Under the pieces are notes generated by a model. The model was not told where the DNA came from. It saw nothing but the letters and a program-made list of their open reading frames with translations, and did no database searches. The position numbers were made by a program, and so were the translations under genes. A stretch of DNA of 42,253 bases from Caldalkalibacillus salinus (GTDB lineage Bacteria; Bacillota; Bacilli; Caldalkalibacillales; JCM-10596): positions 1-42,253 of the forward strand of contig NZ_JAERVL010000008.1 of the NCBI RefSeq assembly GCF_016745835.1, in the 5' to 3' direction. Each line of letters begins with the position of its first letter. The first letter of the stretch is position 1. Shown here in pieces: positions 7,900 to 17,638 of this stretch.

Positions 7900-9054
7900 C
7901 TACCTCCTACCATACTGACGCATTAAGTAGTAAACCCCGGCGATAACAGCCCCAATGATCAAGACGCCAATGACTCCCCATAACATAGAGGTTTCTACAG
8001 TCATTCTGAAATCCGCACTTGATGAAGCTTCTGGTGTATTAGCGGTCATCGATACGACATAGTCCCCAGCGATGGCGTTGTCGCCTGCTGTGATCGTGGC
8101 TCGCACGGTCTCAGACTCCCCTGGTTCTAATATGTTAATCGTACTCGGTTCAAATTCAACTGCCCAATTGGGGGGCTGATTGCCTTCCAGTGTGATGTCA
8201 CTCAAAGGGACAGTACCAGAATTAGACACGAGCAGTTCAACGACTTTATCCCGTCCGGCGACGATATCTTCACTCAGCTTACCATCGGGTGTGGTTAACT
8301 CGATCTCGTATTTGCCACTCACCACCGCTTCTAACGTGAGTTCAGAGCTCGTTCCACTTGTTGAAGCGGCAATTGGAACCTCGTACTCACCCGCCTCGAT
8401 ATTCTGTGGTGGACTTAAAACCACACTGATGTCCTGTGTCGCGTTCGATTCAACGGTCACGGAGGTGACACTACTGCCATCCACTTGGAAGTTGACGTCC
8501 CATCCACGCGGCGCGTTTGCTTTTAAAGCATAATGTTGTTCCTGTGCTGTACGGTTTCTGAGGCTAACATCATATGAAAAAGTGGCATCCGCATGTCCTT
8601 CCATGTTCGTTTGTTCTGAGGTGAGTTCTGTTTTAAACGTCCCTTTCTCCGTGACAGTCACAGTCGCTGGTAACGTTGTGGTCAGGCCGCTTGTACTACT
8701 GGCGAGAACATTGAAAGCATATGCCCCTTTGTCCACCTCTAAAGGTACGTCAAGATTGATTGAGAAACTCTCCGAATCGTTTGGCTTAATAGATAATTGC
8801 TGTAATTGCCAACCACCCGATGTGAGTTCATACTGCCAATCCTGTGGTAAATTTTCTACATCAAAAGACACTTGTTGGACGTTATTCGTATTGTTAATGA
8901 TCTCAAACTGATAATTAATTGATTCCCCAGGCGTGACTGATATCCCTGTATAGGATGTGTACAAAGTTAATCCAGTTGCCGCCATTGAGGTTGGTGTGAA
9001 CTGAAATAACGACAGCATCATCACTGTCAATAATAGATAAGCGATTCTTTTCAT
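7900..9054 (-). CDS. NEW3 domain-containing membrane-anchored surface protein
   Basis: A 384-aa exported protein. The N-terminus (MKRIAYLLLTVMMLSLF...SMAATG) is a signal peptide. The middle is built of repeated beta-sandwich units, each with glycine-rich turns such as NLPQDWQYEL, NAPRGWDVNF and NQPPNWAVEF, which mark NPCBM-associated NEW3 domains (COG1470). A C-terminal span (LWGVIGVLIIGAVIAGVYYLM) followed by RQYGRR anchors it with its bulk outside. The frame extends to 9090, but ATG 9054 has GGAGGGG seven bases upstream and gives a proper signal peptide. It leads the operon with the ABC ATPase and permease, so it is probably the extracellular partner of that transporter. Confidence 0.9.
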   Translation of the reverse strand: MKRIAYLLLTVMMLSLFQFTPTSMAATGLTLYTSYTGISVTPGESINYQFEIINNTNNVQQVSFDVENLPQDWQYELTSGGWQLQQLSIKPNDSESFSINLDVPLEVDKGAYAFNVLASSTSGLTTTLPATVTVTEKGTFKTELTSEQTNMEGHADATFSYDVSLRNRTAQEQHYALKANAPRGWDVNFQVDGSSVTSVTVESNATQDISVVLSPPQNIEAGEYEVPIAASTSGTSSELTLEAVVSGKYEIELTTPDGKLSEDIVAGRDKVVELLVSNSGTVPLSDITLEGNQPPNWAVEFEPSTINILEPGESETVRATITAGDNAIAGDYVVSMTANTPEASSSADFRMTVETSMLWGVIGVLIIGAVIAGVYYLMRQYGRR

Positions 9055-9270
9055 AGAAAATCCCCTCCGAAGATATTTTTCATAAAGCAATACGTGCTAG
9101 ACACACAACTGGATTTACGTTGATGAATAAAAAAATAAAAATGAACACCACAAAAGCGACCTTCAATTTTTTTTGAAAAAATTTGGGGTTTGTTAAATCC
9201 AATCGCCTATGATAAAAGTAATAATAATAGAGAGGATTACTGTGTAGACAAATGTTTGTTAGACATTAAC

Positions 9271-9340
9271 GAGAGGTTATTGAGAGGTTATTGAGAGGTT
9301 ATTGAGAGGTTAATTGAGAAGTCATTGAAAGGTTATAAAA
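9271..9340 (+). repeat. 11-bp tandem repeats before the sigma factor gene
   Basis: GAGAGGTTATT-type units recur every 11 bp. Three exact ATTGAGAGGTT copies are flanked by decaying ones (AATTGAGAAGTC, ATTGAAAGGTT), running almost into the ribosome site of the sigma gene. One unit per helical turn would put each copy on the same DNA face. They lie in the shared intergenic region with the divergent NEW3/ABC operon. Confidence 0.8.
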
Positions 9341-9354
9341 GAGGTGACAACGTG

Positions 9355-9957
9355 ATGCGTCCACCATCTACACCTTCGCGTGGTGAAGCGTTATTAGCGC
9401 AGGTGAAAGCAGGTTCAACGGATGCGTTTGAGCATTTTTATGACCTGTATGTGCGCTATGTCTTTGGTATCGCGATGAAAATGTTAAAAAATAAATCTGA
9501 TGCTGAGGATCTCTGTCATGATGTGTTCCTCGAGATCTACCGTAACCCGCACAGCTTCGATCCCCAGCGAGGCAGTATCGAAGCTTGGATTGCGGTTAAG
9601 ACCCGAAGTCGTTGCCTCGATCGGCTACGAAGAAGTAAGAGGATGCTGGTCAAAGAGGATGTGGAAGAGGACTTACAGAAGGCGAGTACGGATCACCATC
9701 TCGTGGAGGAGCAGGTCATAACGCATTCAGAGCATGAAGAAGTTCGGCAGGCTTTATCCGCTCTACCTGAAGCGCAAAAGGCCGCGATCTACGGTCATTA
9801 CTTCGAGGGGCACTCCCATCGTGAGCTTGAACACAAATTAAAACGACCGCTCGGGACGATTAAGTCTCTTGTACGATACGGCATTCAGAATATGAGGCGC
9901 TTCTATCAGGAGCAAAGAAGCTTTCCCAAAGCAAGAGGTGAAAAACATGACTTGTAA
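9355..9957 (+). CDS. RNA polymerase ECF-type sigma factor
   Basis: A 200-aa alternative sigma factor. Region 2 is AFEHFYDLYVRYVFGIAMKMLKNKSDAEDLCHDVFLEIYRN, followed by W-rich WIAVKTRSRCLDRLRR. Region 4 is LPEAQKAAIYGHYFEGHSHRELEHKL with a helix-turn-helix. The longest frame begins with TTG at 9325 inside the tandem repeats. GAGGTG at 9341-9346 points to GTG 9352 or ATG 9355, and the ATG is used here. The stop overlaps the anti-sigma start by 11 bp, so the pair is translationally coupled. By analogy with SigK/RskA pairs it probably controls an envelope-stress regulon. The divergent NEW3/ABC operon is a plausible target, but this is inference. Confidence 0.9.
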   Translation: MRPPSTPSRGEALLAQVKAGSTDAFEHFYDLYVRYVFGIAMKMLKNKSDAEDLCHDVFLEIYRNPHSFDPQRGSIEAWIAVKTRSRCLDRLRRSKRMLVKEDVEEDLQKASTDHHLVEEQVITHSEHEEVRQALSALPEAQKAAIYGHYFEGHSHRELEHKLKRPLGTIKSLVRYGIQNMRRFYQEQRSFPKARGEKHDL

Positions 9958-10681
9958 GCATGGCTTAACAGATGAAGTCATGATCGATGACATCCAAGGG
10001 AGATTGGATGCACATCAAAGGCAGGAAGTACAGGAGCATCTGTCACACTGTGACACTTGTCAGCAAGCGTACATCGCATGGGCAGAAACGTTAGATCATG
10101 CGGAAATAGAGGCGCGACCCACACCAAATCTTAAGCGTAGAGTGATGAGTCGTGTGAGTAGAGACACATCCAAACGTTTACATTTCATGCAACCGAAAAT
10201 ACTCGCTTTTCTCTCTAGTGTGGCTGTCTTGTTACTTATCGTCTCAATTCAGTTTAAACCGGCTACGAACCAGAACCAGACGCCCACGGAGTCGCATGCT
10301 GAAAAAACATTGCTTTCTCACATGCAACAAACCGAAGCGCCATTCATGCTTGAAGAGGACACAGAAGTTTATGTCATCGTACCCGATATACAAAATAATA
10401 TGACGGGGTACGCTTGGATTAACGAGCAATCGAATGAGATGATGCTCCTCGTGGACGGTTTGCCAACGATTACGATTAATGATTACCAGGCTTGGATAAA
10501 AACGACGAACGACGTGAAGAATGCCGGCCTTTTTCAAGTTAATGGAGAAGTGGGTCAGCTGTACATTCAAGACGCGACCATTAACAGACTTGAGCATATT
10601 ATGGTCAGCCGTGAACCTCGAGGGGGTAGCTATTTCCCGACTGATCCTGACCCTGTGCTGATTCGTTTAGGGACAAAGTAA
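9947..10681 (+). CDS. Anti-sigma factor, RskA-like with zinc-finger (ZAS) N-terminus
   Basis: A 244-aa membrane anti-sigma factor. The cytoplasmic N-terminus has the zinc-binding ZAS motif, His31-x3-Cys35-x2-Cys38 (HLSHCDTC). A single span lies at about residues 85-103 (ILAFLSSVAVLLLIVSIQF). The outer domain, with YQAWIKTTNDVKNAGLFQ and a C-terminal VSREPRGG, resembles the RskA C-terminal sensor. The frame reaches a GTG at 9938, but ATG 9947 has GAGGTG six bases upstream. It overlaps the sigma gene and would hold that sigma at the membrane until released, usually by regulated proteolysis. Confidence 0.9.
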   Translation: MTCKHGLTDEVMIDDIQGRLDAHQRQEVQEHLSHCDTCQQAYIAWAETLDHAEIEARPTPNLKRRVMSRVSRDTSKRLHFMQPKILAFLSSVAVLLLIVSIQFKPATNQNQTPTESHAEKTLLSHMQQTEAPFMLEEDTEVYVIVPDIQNNMTGYAWINEQSNEMMLLVDGLPTITINDYQAWIKTTNDVKNAGLFQVNGEVGQLYIQDATINRLEHIMVSREPRGGSYFPTDPDPVLIRLGTK

Positions 10682-10793
10682 AAACGACAAAGTAAAAAAA
10701 CGTAAAGTCATATAAATGGGCTCCGAGGGGGTCAGAGGCACTCCGATAGGCTCCAAGGCGCTAATCATCATGCCAGACCCCAAACTCAAACCC

Positions 10794-11819
10794 TTATGTT
10801 AACAGAACCTTACCCCTACCATTGAGCTGTGCGTCTTGCACAGCTTTTTTTACTTCCGTTAAGGGGTACGCGATTCGGGGATTGATGAGTTGTAATTTCT
10901 GCTCCATCATAAGGGTGAACAAGCGTTGAAACGTTCCCCTCCATGTGACATCCGACACCTGCGCGTTCCAGTGGCGTAAATGAAACAGCTGAACTTGAAT
11001 CTCTTGCTGGGCTAATTGGGACCACTTAACAGGTGTCCCAGATAGTAACCCAAGGCTTAAATAGGTACCAGATGGCCGAACACACGACGCCAATACTGTT
11101 CCAGATCTACCTCCCACCATATCGATGGCGGCATCAACGCCTGTACCCCCGGTTAAGGACATTACGGTCGGGTACAATGATGTATCCGACGCATTAATGA
11201 CATGCTGGGCGCCAAGCTGAAATAACGTCTGTCTCTCCCTGCTATGACGGGTTACCGCAATCACGTGAAAACCGAGGAGTTGAGACAGCTGCAGATACAA
11301 TCTGCCTAGAGATGAATGGCTGGCGTTGATGAGTAAAGTATCTCCCGGACACAACGCTAAGATGTCTGTACTCGTCACCCATGCGGTAAGGGGATTGATA
11401 TATAACTGTGCAGCCACTTGATCTTCAATCTCGTTTGGCACTGGTACAGCATATGCAGCCTTTGTTCTCACATAGGTCTGCCACGTTCCTTCTCCTCTTA
11501 ACGGAAGAACTCTGCGGCCTAGGAGGGATTTTGAGACACCGGCTCCCACCTCCTCTACCACGCCTATTCCCTCGTATCCGGGCACAGCAGGTACATCTAT
11601 ACGATGAGCGTAAGCGCCAGTGATGGGAATTAAATCGGAAGGATTGATCGGGCGTGCGTTCATACGGACGAGGACCTCTCCCTGCTTAGGTGGCCTGACG
11701 TTAAGCTGCTTCTCAACTTTTAAGACTTCTGCTGGATCACCAAACTGATGGTATTTAACGGCTTGGATGTCTTTAGTATTAGACTTGTTAATGGCCGTGT
11801 TATTGTCCTGTTCAGTCAT
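10794..11819 (-). CDS. MDR-family NAD(P)H oxidoreductase (quinone/enoyl reductase-like)
   Basis: A 341-aa medium-chain dehydrogenase/reductase. The catalytic half has NARPINPSDLIPITG and PAVPGYEGIGVVEEVG, the pattern of MECR/ETR1 enoyl-thioester reductases and quinone oxidoreductases. The structural and catalytic zinc cysteines of alcohol dehydrogenases are absent. The Rossmann half carries LINASHSSLGRL, a variant of the AxxGxxG nucleotide loop, then VIAVTRHSRER, whose Arg residues suggest NADPH. The start ATG has GGAGA seven bases upstream. It lies 122 bp beyond the nitronate monooxygenase gene on the same strand and may be the last gene of that run. The substrate is unknown. Confidence 0.87.
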   Translation of the reverse strand: MTEQDNNTAINKSNTKDIQAVKYHQFGDPAEVLKVEKQLNVRPPKQGEVLVRMNARPINPSDLIPITGAYAHRIDVPAVPGYEGIGVVEEVGAGVSKSLLGRRVLPLRGEGTWQTYVRTKAAYAVPVPNEIEDQVAAQLYINPLTAWVTSTDILALCPGDTLLINASHSSLGRLYLQLSQLLGFHVIAVTRHSRERQTLFQLGAQHVINASDTSLYPTVMSLTGGTGVDAAIDMVGGRSGTVLASCVRPSGTYLSLGLLSGTPVKWSQLAQQEIQVQLFHLRHWNAQVSDVTWRGTFQRLFTLMMEQKLQLINPRIAYPLTEVKKAVQDAQLNGRGKVLLT

Positions 11820-11941
11820 TGCCCATTCTCCTTATGGCGATTGATCAAACTTGATCGGCTAAATCATTTATAAGACAAAATAAAGCTAGCCTAGGTCCCA
11901 TGCACATTCAAATATTGATGATGATATGAACAATTCTATGT

Positions 11942-13156
11942 TTAGTTTTGATTGAGATTATAATTGAGTAACCGTTTCGCTTCTGTTATGATGTTGTCCA
12001 CAATCTCCGCCGCTGAGATTGGGTTACGGGTTTTTGGCAACATGCCCACACTCTGACCTGCCCATAGCGACATAAACTCAGCATTGTGCTGTTGGGCTGC
12101 TTTTCCACGAATCACTTTGGTTAAAGTATTTTGTGTAGGAAACGGTAAAGGGGCTTGCCCACTGGCTTCCCAACGCTGGATGAACCGATTTTTGACCCCT
12201 CGTGCCGGTCGTCCTGAGAATCCCTGTGTTAAACAAGTGTTCGAACCGTCCGCCTGGCGCAAAGCCTCCTGATAAGCAGGATGGGCACCAGATTCCTGGC
12301 AGGTCAGAAAACGTGTCCCCAACTGCACCCCTTGTGCACCTAAAGCGAGGGCGGCCACCAATCCTCGCCCATCCATGATGCCGCCTGCGGCTATCACTGG
12401 CACGCTAACCTGATCCACCACTTGGGGGACGAGGCTCATGAGGCCTATGTTCTCCCCGTCGGTATGAGGGCGGATCGTAAATGTCCCTCTATGTCCACCC
12501 GCTTCTGTTCCTTGCGCTACAATACAGTCACTTCCTTGCCGTTCGGCCTCTATCGCTTCTTCAACTGAGGTGATCATTGTGCTTATTTTAAGGCCTGCTT
12601 TTTTTGCCCTATCCATCGCATCTGGTGGTAATACCCCAAACGCAGTACTAATAACAGGCACTTCAGCCGATAGAAGCACCTCAAACTGTTCTGCAAATGT
12701 GTAGGCTGGTCTTTGAGGTGGATCGAACGTAAAGGTCTGGCGTTTGTGGTGTAAGTCTTCTGTTGATGCTGACGGTGAGGGTGTCCTGTGCCTGTTATCC
12801 CCGTCGTCATGGACCACGTTGCCATGGGTCACGTCGTCCTTCTCATCTTTATCCAGGTCCTCATATATTTGTTCGATCACAGGGCGTACATCGTCATAAC
12901 GGGACCAGTTCAAGCTTTCTTCAGCCACAAAGAGGTTAACAGCAAACGGGGCAGAGGTTTGCTTTCGAATCGCATGTATCGCTTGCCCTAACTGTTCAGG
13001 AGAGAGGTACGCGCCTCCGAGGGTCCCTAGTCCTCCGGCTTCTGAAACGGCAGAGACAAGGTTGGGGGTTGTCGGTCCCCCAGCCATGCCGGCTTGCACG
13101 ACCGGATAAGCGATACCCAACACGTCTGTTAGCTCATTCTGTAATGAAAGTGACAC
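11942..13156 (-). CDS. Nitronate monooxygenase (2-nitropropane dioxygenase family)
   Basis: A 404-aa FMN-dependent TIM-barrel enzyme that oxidises alkyl nitronates. Family landmarks are [26 protein letters not shown] near the N-terminus, the flavin-site segment [11 protein letters not shown] with its catalytic His, and [30 protein letters not shown]. Residues about 97-140 are an Asp/His-rich, probably disordered insertion ([18 protein letters not shown]...) not typical of the family. The start is GTG at 13156; its GGAGGT ribosome site lies within the last codons of the upstream peptidase gene, implying coupling. FabK-type enoyl-ACP reductase is an alternative within the same fold. Confidence 0.9.
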   Translation of the reverse strand: MSLSLQNELTDVLGIAYPVVQAGMAGGPTTPNLVSAVSEAGGLGTLGGAYLSPEQLGQAIHAIRKQTSAPFAVNLFVAEESLNWSRYDDVRPVIEQIYEDLDKDEKDDVTHGNVVHDDGDNRHRTPSPSASTEDLHHKRQTFTFDPPQRPAYTFAEQFEVLLSAEVPVISTAFGVLPPDAMDRAKKAGLKISTMITSVEEAIEAERQGSDCIVAQGTEAGGHRGTFTIRPHTDGENIGLMSLVPQVVDQVSVPVIAAGGIMDGRGLVAALALGAQGVQLGTRFLTCQESGAHPAYQEALRQADGSNTCLTQGFSGRPARGVKNRFIQRWEASGQAPLPFPTQNTLTKVIRGKAAQQHNAEFMSLWAGQSVGMLPKTRNPISAAEIVDNIITEAKRLLNYNLNQN

Positions 13157-13159
13157 AAC

Positions 13160-14758
13160 CTATACCTCCATTCGCTTAGGCACAAAATGTCTGATAAAAT
13201 GCTGAGGGTCTAACTTCGCCCCTGTCGCTTTCTCTAGCTTCTCATTCCAGTGATACTTCGCCCCAGGGTGGAAATAATGTGCCTTCAGATAGGTGCCCAC
13301 AGCTGGTGTATAGATGTCCTCCGACACATGTTCAAGTATATAGTCGTGCAGCTGTGAGGTGGTTAGTTCCCCTAGCAGATAGTTTTGGTAGTAGACTGGC
13401 GCCAGTGTAAAGTGAATTTTGGCTGCCCAGTGAGGTTCATCCTGGCGTTCTGGAGGGTGAACGAGCTGGACGTCCTCCACGATTTCCCACCACAGTCGAT
13501 TCAGGTCTTGGTCTGGATCTTCATACAACTCACGCTCAAAGAAAGTGAAAGCCATCATCCATCTGGCTTGTATGAGCATCTGCTTTTGTAGCATTTTATG
13601 AAGCTGAGGCGCCATCTCATCTACTTCCGCTGAGTCTATAGATAAGTAGCGTTTGAACCATACGGGGTCTTTCGTGAGTCTGCCATAATACATGGCGATG
13701 GCTTCTGTTCCAAGAATATGCGCATACGTTCTCAACATGAATGGCAAGTTTGGATCGACGTACTTGGAATAGACGGCATGACCAAACTCATGAAGCATAA
13801 CGGTACTCCAGTAATGGGACTGTTCATTGTTACAGAGGACACGGACGTCGTCAGGCCGACGAATGTCCGTACAGAACGCGTGCTGGTTCTTACCTTCTCG
13901 TGGATACAAATCACTGTTCTGCAACATATCTCGGATCTCTAGACCCATGTCTTCAAACGTCTGAACCGTTAGCGCCTCAAGATCTTGGTCTTGGAAATAC
14001 GGATCAAGATCGATGTCCTTAGAGGGCGGCGCTTCTTGGAAAAAGGGATCAGCATAATGCCAAGGACGTAAATCCTCTACTGAAAGCCCAAAGCGTGTGG
14101 CCAGTTCCTCATCGATCTCCGCTTTGATAGCTCGGTAGGTATCGTCTGAAGCCTCTTTTAACTGCTTAAACGTCTCAAAGACAAACTCTCGGTCTAACTC
14201 ATTGAGTTCAAAGCTCATCTGATGATGGTTCTCATAACCTAAGGACTGCGCCGCTGCATTACGCTTCTTAACTAATTGGATGAGGCGTTCTTCGACCACA
14301 CGGCCAATCTGCTTGCTCGCATACCACGCTTTTTCCCGCTCGGCATTGTCATCACTTTGGACTAAGATTTGCCGGATGTCATTATCGTTGATCGGCGCAC
14401 CGTCGATTTCAGCTCGATACGTGCTAAAGGCATGGACAAGCTCACTTGAGAGGTCATTCATTTCTTTGAGTGTCTCTTCCGGAAGTTGGTTTTGAACACA
14501 TTGGGCATACAATAAGCCTAACTGTCTCTTCTCTTCCTCAGCTAACCCGTCCAATTGGCGATACTGCTTCACCTGCTCTAAAAGTGATTGGTCAGCATAG
14601 TAGAGACTCAGGGCCGTTTGAGCTGCGGACGTTTTCTCCACCCACTCATCCTCGCCCGTTGTGGCGGCCATCCATGACGCATACGTGACATCAGTATGGT
14701 GTTTAGATAGGACCTCATTTTGTTTCTGTAAAAACTCATTCACGGCAGATACACTCAT
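13160..14758 (-). CDS. M2/M3-like zinc metallopeptidase
   Basis: A 532-aa mostly alpha-helical metallopeptidase. The zinc site is HEFGH (His323, Glu324, His327) with the third ligand Glu352 in LGTEAIAM, 25 residues on. This arrangement is shared by M2 (peptidyl-dipeptidase A/ACE) and M3 (oligopeptidase) families, and the length fits the M2-like proteins of Bacillaceae. There is no signal peptide, so it should cleave short peptides in the cytoplasm. Its ATG overlaps the amidase stop (ATGA) with GGAGAGG upstream, so the two are translationally coupled. Confidence 0.87.
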   Translation of the reverse strand: MSVSAVNEFLQKQNEVLSKHHTDVTYASWMAATTGEDEWVEKTSAAQTALSLYYADQSLLEQVKQYRQLDGLAEEEKRQLGLLYAQCVQNQLPEETLKEMNDLSSELVHAFSTYRAEIDGAPINDNDIRQILVQSDDNAEREKAWYASKQIGRVVEERLIQLVKKRNAAAQSLGYENHHQMSFELNELDREFVFETFKQLKEASDDTYRAIKAEIDEELATRFGLSVEDLRPWHYADPFFQEAPPSKDIDLDPYFQDQDLEALTVQTFEDMGLEIRDMLQNSDLYPREGKNQHAFCTDIRRPDDVRVLCNNEQSHYWSTVMLHEFGHAVYSKYVDPNLPFMLRTYAHILGTEAIAMYYGRLTKDPVWFKRYLSIDSAEVDEMAPQLHKMLQKQMLIQARWMMAFTFFERELYEDPDQDLNRLWWEIVEDVQLVHPPERQDEPHWAAKIHFTLAPVYYQNYLLGELTTSQLHDYILEHVSEDIYTPAVGTYLKAHYFHPGAKYHWNEKLEKATGAKLDPQHFIRHFVPKRMEV

Positions 14759-16281
14759 ACTTTTTTCCTCTCCTTTCCCCCGTTTATAGCTGGGGTTGGC
14801 GGGACTCTTTTCAGTGTCGCTTGTTCGTAGGCATAAGCGAGCTTCAAAAGGGTCGGTTCTTCAAAAGCGGATGAGGTGAACGTGATACCAAAAGGTTCTC
14901 CCTCCGATGTGTACCCGGCTGGTACCGTCACAGAAGGGTAACCGGCCTTGGCCGCTAGGGCACACCCGTAAAAGGATGGATATAGAATGGCATCTAGAGC
15001 GTCTTTTTTCAAAGTCGCATCAATCCCCTCTGTTTGTGAGGCCTGTATATCTCGTAATCGGCTGTGGAGATAAGCTTGTTCCGTTAATGAGCCACTTGTC
15101 TCTTCAGATTTGAGGAGCATGCTTTGACCGTATTTAAGGGCCACCTCCGCGTGTGCTAAGTTATATTTAATGACGTCCTGTAAGCTGTGCACGGGTAGAT
15201 GCGGTGGCAACTGACTAAGATAATGGTTCAGTGCAGATTTAAATTCATACACGAGTACGTCAATCCCCAGTTCCTCATGCGCGGTGGGAATGTCAACCGA
15301 ATCAAGCACGTCTGCCCCTTGGGCTTTCATATCTTCAATCGCTTTTTCAAACAATGCTAATTGATCCTCGCTCAGATTTTTCGTATACTGTCGTGCAACC
15401 CCAATTCTAGCGCCTTTGAGGCCGTCCTGACGTAAAAATGACGTATAGTCGTGATGAGCTTGTCCTTCACTTTTCCATGTTGCGGCGTCTTGTTCATCGA
15501 CTCCCGCTATGGCGCCAAGCACGATGGCCGCATCTGCGACACTTCGAGCCAAGGGCCCGGCTGTATCCTGACTATAAGCGATAGGAATAATCCCTGTGCG
15601 ACTAACGAGACCAACCGTCGGTTTAATCCCGACGAGTGAATTCATGTTTGCCGGGTTAAGGATGGAACCAGACGTTTCTGTCCCAATGGCAGCCGTGACG
15701 AGGTTGGCGGCTACAGCAGCGGCTGAGCCTGAGCTCGACCCTCCCACATCAAACTGACCTGGGCCATAAGGATTTAACGTTTGACCCCCTCTTGAACTGT
15801 ACCCGTTTGACATTCGGTCAGACATGAAGTTCGCCCATTCTGTCAAGTTCGCCTTTCCTAGTATCACCGCGCCTGCTTCGCGAAGTTTACGAGCGACAAC
15901 AGCGTCCGTCTGGGCATAAGCATCGGCTAAAGCGACGGAGCCTGCACTGGTATGCATGTGATCGCCTGTATCGATGTTGTCCTTCAGGAGAATAGGGACA
16001 CCGTGTAACGGCCCTCTTGCGCCTTTTTCCCCACGTTCTCTGTCCAATGCTTCAGCGATGTATATGGCGTCCGGATTGATTTCAATCACAGAAGACAAGC
16101 CGCCTTCACCACGATCGTCAATGGCGATTCTGTCTAAGTACTTAAGCACCAGTGACTTGGATGTCAGCTGACCTGCATCGAACTGCTGTTGTATATCCTG
16201 AATCGACATCTCGATCAGATGCTCATGGCATGGTTGTGACTGTGTTGCGCCATCCTGTGTGTCTGAATTATTAATGTTCAT
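14755..16281 (-). CDS. Amidase (amidase-signature family)
   Basis: A 508-aa amidase-signature enzyme. The Ser-cis-Ser-Lys triad is visible: Lys100 in [11 protein letters not shown], the cis-serine in [10 protein letters not shown] (about 182-184), and the nucleophile Ser206 in [11 protein letters not shown]. It hydrolyses an amide or a peptide-like bond to acid plus ammonia or amine. The length and the lack of GatB/GatC neighbours argue against GatA. The frame starts at 16320, inside the upstream gene. ATG 16281, preceded by AAGGGAGAG, avoids the overlap and is used here. The spacing is 14 bp to the Gfo/Idh/MocA gene, and the stop overlaps the peptidase start. Confidence 0.92.
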   Translation of the reverse strand: MNINNSDTQDGATQSQPCHEHLIEMSIQDIQQQFDAGQLTSKSLVLKYLDRIAIDDRGEGGLSSVIEINPDAIYIAEALDRERGEKGARGPLHGVPILLKDNIDTGDHMHTSAGSVALADAYAQTDAVVARKLREAGAVILGKANLTEWANFMSDRMSNGYSSRGGQTLNPYGPGQFDVGGSSSGSAAAVAANLVTAAIGTETSGSILNPANMNSLVGIKPTVGLVSRTGIIPIAYSQDTAGPLARSVADAAIVLGAIAGVDEQDAATWKSEGQAHHDYTSFLRQDGLKGARIGVARQYTKNLSEDQLALFEKAIEDMKAQGADVLDSVDIPTAHEELGIDVLVYEFKSALNHYLSQLPPHLPVHSLQDVIKYNLAHAEVALKYGQSMLLKSEETSGSLTEQAYLHSRLRDIQASQTEGIDATLKKDALDAILYPSFYGCALAAKAGYPSVTVPAGYTSEGEPFGITFTSSAFEEPTLLKLAYAYEQATLKRVPPTPAINGGKERKKV

Positions 16282-16295
16282 GTCTTCTCTCTCCC

Positions 16296-17279
16296 TTACA
16301 CGTATTTTAGCGTCTGCCATCCTTGACTTTGAGGTCGTCTGAGCGCTTCGAGTACCACTTGGGCCTCGTAACCCACATTAAAGTCATAAATCTCCGCCTC
16401 TTGTCCCTTCACAGCCGCGATGAGTTCTTGAATCATTTTCCCCTTCTGTATCGGTCCATCCGTTAGCTTTTCGATCGGTTCACCGACTTTTCCACCGACC
16501 AACGTCTTCCAGTTAAGGAGCTTAAGCGTACCCTCTGTTCCGTACACGGCAAACTCAATATGCTCTTCTCCCGCTACGTCCCTCATGCCTTCAATAAGGA
16601 CGGGTGTACCATCCTCAAGTTTCATTTGCGCTATGATATCTGTTTCACAAGCATCGTTATGTGATGGAAAACGAATATCACTTTGAACGTCGGTGACGCG
16701 ACCAAACATACTTTGCATCGCTTGTATCCAATGGACGCCGACCTCAAGAACATATCCCCCTTGTTCACGCCCGGCCACCCAATCGTTTTGTTGCCACAGT
16801 CGTGGCCATTGTGGAAAATGCATCGTTAAGCGGATATGACGAGGTTGACCTATGTATCCTTCTTGCAAACGTTCCTTAAATCCTATGAGCCCAGGCTGGT
16901 AATGAAGTGGGAAGTGCATCGCGTGGACCACCCCGGCTTCGTTTGCGGCTTCTTTCATTCTTTTGGCCTCATCAACGGCATTCGCCAGTGGCTTTTCACA
17001 GAGAAGATGCTTTCCAGCCTGTAGTACGTCGAGAACGATTCGTTCATGATACTTCGGCGGGACAGCCACATAGACGAGATCCGCATCTGCGTTTGCCAGT
17101 AGCGCTTGGTAGTCTGTAAAGTATGGGATATCTCCCGCTTCTTGAGCAACACGTTGGGCCACCGCACGTTGAGTGTCACACACGGCACTCAACTGCACGT
17201 CTTCTCTAGCCTGGAGCTGTTGTAAAAGCCCTTGACCGATGGCCCCAAGCCCGATTACACCTAACTGAACCTTTTCCAT
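16296..17279 (-). CDS. Gfo/Idh/MocA family oxidoreductase
   Basis: A 327-aa NAD(P)-dependent dehydrogenase. The Rossmann start VQLGVIGLGAIGQGLL carries GxGxxG, VYVAVPPKYH ends the fold, and LLCEKPLA holds the catalytic Lys of the EKP motif. EVGVHWIQAMQSMFG is the substrate-domain segment. Most relatives act on sugars, inositols or related polyols, but the substrate is not evident. It is the first gene of a minus-strand run with amidase, M2/M3-like peptidase and nitronate monooxygenase. The ribosome site GAGGGGA is about 12 bases before the ATG, a wide spacing. Confidence 0.9.
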   Translation of the reverse strand: MEKVQLGVIGLGAIGQGLLQQLQAREDVQLSAVCDTQRAVAQRVAQEAGDIPYFTDYQALLANADADLVYVAVPPKYHERIVLDVLQAGKHLLCEKPLANAVDEAKRMKEAANEAGVVHAMHFPLHYQPGLIGFKERLQEGYIGQPRHIRLTMHFPQWPRLWQQNDWVAGREQGGYVLEVGVHWIQAMQSMFGRVTDVQSDIRFPSHNDACETDIIAQMKLEDGTPVLIEGMRDVAGEEHIEFAVYGTEGTLKLLNWKTLVGGKVGEPIEKLTDGPIQKGKMIQELIAAVKGQEAEIYDFNVGYEAQVVLEALRRPQSQGWQTLKYV

Positions 17280-17638
17280 ATCTGTTTATGTCCCCTCTCT
17301 GAAAATCATCTTCAAAATTATCTTTTTCACTGTGTCCTCTTTCTATTTTTCTACCTTTTCTGCTACATTATCTTTCTACTATTCTACTCTTTACTTTTTC
17401 CTCTTAACTTCAAGTTTTTCTTGGACTCCTTCTTGTGTTTGCTTTTTCGTGTTCGCTTCGCCACTCATGCGCTTATGAAGTGATACTTCTATAAAATTTA
17501 GAAAATTAAAACTAACTTAACGGTGACACTGATCACACCTACTGCTATCATAGCATTATTGTTGATTCATTTACTACCGAAAGCGATGTGTTTACCTGTG
17601 GCAAATATCATTTTCTTAATCATGACGTAGCCTTTTTG
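17280..17638. other. Gene-free divergent intergenic region
   Basis: A pyrimidine-rich stretch (repeated CTTTTTC, TCTTTCTA words on the plus strand) between the divergent Gfo/Idh/MocA and glutamine-amidotransferase-like genes. No ORF, RNA or strong hairpin was recognised. The promoter of the minus-strand run should lie here but was not pinned down. Confidence 0.4.

Noticed and set aside
14755-16281. GatA subunit of the Glu-tRNA amidotransferase
   Set aside because: It has the amidase signature but no gatC or gatB beside it, and the context is a catabolic run.
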